Assembly: GCA_024408895.1 (NCBI GenBank)
Contig: JAKSUO010000009.1
Span: 1-15,823 of the forward strand
DNA: 15,823 nt
Reading direction: 5' to 3'
DNA from: Alphaproteobacteria bacterium
Lineage (GTDB): Bacteria > Pseudomonadota > Alphaproteobacteria > RF32 > CAG-239
Positions 14,855 to 15,823 of the stretch are shown in pieces. The translations under genes were made by a program, and so were the position numbers. Position 1 is the stretch's first letter. Every line of letters starts with the position of its first letter. The notes beneath the pieces are model-generated. The model saw only the letters and a list, made by a program, of their open reading frames with translations, made no database searches and was not told where the DNA came from.

Positions 14855-15823
14855 TTCTTCTCCAATCGCGGCATTGTGTATAAAATGAAAGTTTACAAAT
14901 TGCCGCTCGGTTCGCCGACATCAAAAGGTAAACCGTTTATCAACTTGTTGCCGCTTGAAAATAATGAGAATATTACGGCAATTATGAAATTGCCGGAAAA
15001 TCAGGATGAGTGCGCCGGTTTATCCATTGCGTTTGCAACTGCTTCCGGTAATATTCGCCGTAACAGTTTGATGGATTTCGTGAATGTTCAATCTAACGGT
15101 AAAATTGCCATGAAACTTGACGAAGGCGATAAGCTGATTAATGTGGCATTGTGCGATGAAAATAACGATATTATGTTGGCAACGAAGCAAGGAAAATGTA
15201 TTCGTTTTCCGGTGACTGATGTTCGTGTGTTTGTCGGCCGTAATTCCACCGGTGTTCGCGGTATTAAATTGGCAAAAGGTGATGAAGTTATCTCTATGAC
15301 AATGTTACGCCACATTTCGGCGGACGCAGAACAGCGTGACGAATACTTAAAGGTTGCCGGTGCTATTAAACGTATGGAAGCCGAGGGTGATGGTAATGCT
15401 TGCATCTCTGCTGATCAAACGGGTATGCTTAATTTGTTGAGCTTGGAACAGTTTGAAAAAATGCAAAAATTGGAAGAATTTATCTTAAGTGTTACGGTTA
15501 CCGGTTTTGGTAAGCGTTCTTCCTCTTATGAATATCGGGTAACCGGCCGTGGCGGTTCCGGTATTGCCAATATGGAAATGTCTCCGCGCAACAAAGAAGT
15601 TGTCAGTTCATTCCCAATTACCGAAGACAAGGATATTATGATGGTGACGGATGGCGGTAAGCTGATTCGTATGCCGGTTAATGATATTCGTATTGCCGGA
15701 CGTAAAACGCAAGGTGTTATCTTATTCCGCACGTCAGATAATGAAAACGTTGTATCCGTCACCAAATTGGATGCCGATGACGGCGCTGATGAGGAAATTG
15801 AGGAAGAAAATGAAATCGGTGTC
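14855..15823 (+). pseudogene. gyrA: gyrA C-terminal domain, in-frame continuation after the TAG (3' end cut)
   Basis: Directly after the TAG the same frame stays open for 323 codons to the window edge. It encodes the six-bladed beta-pinwheel that wraps DNA: FFSNRGIVYKMKVYKLP, GKPFINLLPLE, ATASGNIRRNSL, GKIAMKLDEGD, VRVFVGRNSTGVRGIKLA, SSSYEYRVTGRGGSGI, MMVTDGGKLIRMPV and AGRKTQGVILF are blade repeats found in GyrA. It ends in an acidic tail, so the gene is almost complete at about 912 codons. There is no frameshift, and codon use and spacing look functional, as if under selection until very recently or still translated. A restart at ATG 14885 is possible but has no ribosome site. It is labelled pseudogene only because of the stop; sequence error or readthrough are equally open. 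Confidence 0.9.

Noticed and set aside
1..15823. General reassignment of TAG to an amino acid
   Set aside because: The long conserved genes gap, pgk, cca, uvrD and lpxA contain no internal TAG, which widespread reassignment would be expected to produce. A rare suppressor or sequence error remains possible for gyrA.
14855..15823. gyrA split into two separately translated genes
   Set aside because: There is no ribosome site or spacer after the TAG. The first available start, ATG 14885, would delete part of the first blade, and the stop replaces exactly one codon.
1..15823. CRISPR array, tRNA, rRNA, insertion sequence or phage genes
   Set aside because: No regularly spaced direct repeats, cloverleaf-like spacers, transposase motifs or terminal inverted repeats were seen. 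The intergenic gaps are all under 200 bases.

Overview
The window looks like ordinary chromosome from an AT-rich (roughly 40% GC by eye) Gram-negative bacterium, most likely an alphaproteobacterium of a host-associated or metagenomic lineage. The lpxA gene and a signal-peptide-bearing beta-barrel protein show an outer membrane. The GyrA sequence, especially its C-terminal half, resembles alphaproteobacterial GyrA. Two other genes, gap and cca, look closer to the gammaproteobacterial forms. I see no insertion sequence, phage gene, CRISPR array, tRNA or rRNA, so this is mainly a housekeeping region and not an accessory island.

Layout from left to right. (1) Glycolysis, + strand: the 3' part of gap, an intergenic hairpin, then pgk and a strong terminator. 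(2) Two minus-strand genes converging on pgk: uvrD/pcrA helicase, then cca (tRNA CCA-adding enzyme), which also has its own candidate promoter. (3) A short divergent region with a 12-bp palindrome, then moxR and a DUF58 gene in tight array. They share a reading frame and are separated only by TAG and two sense codons. A cytoplasmic eight-TPR protein follows, with its own promoter-like -35 and a terminator. (4) An RsmB/NOP-type RNA m5C methyltransferase gene. (5) A solitary lpxA with its own candidate promoter and a perfect-stem terminator. (6) A short autotransporter-type beta-barrel protein with almost no passenger, closed by a C-rich/G-rich terminator. (7) A 73-residue single-span membrane protein of unknown function. 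(8) gyrA, which runs to the right edge but is broken by an in-frame TAG at 14852-14854.

The most notable observation is the gyrA amber codon. The frame before it encodes a complete breakage-reunion domain and the GyrA box. The frame after it stays open for 323 codons and encodes the rest of the DNA-wrapping C-terminal domain, so exactly one codon (probably TTG, Leu) is replaced by a stop. This is either a base-call or assembly error, a strain mutation, or amber suppression. The only other gene-ending TAG in the window is that of moxR, and it too is followed by an open frame (DUF58). The other complete genes end in TAA (seven) or TGA (cca), and the long conserved genes contain no internal TAG, which argues against general reassignment. 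I did not find a convincing new biological system.
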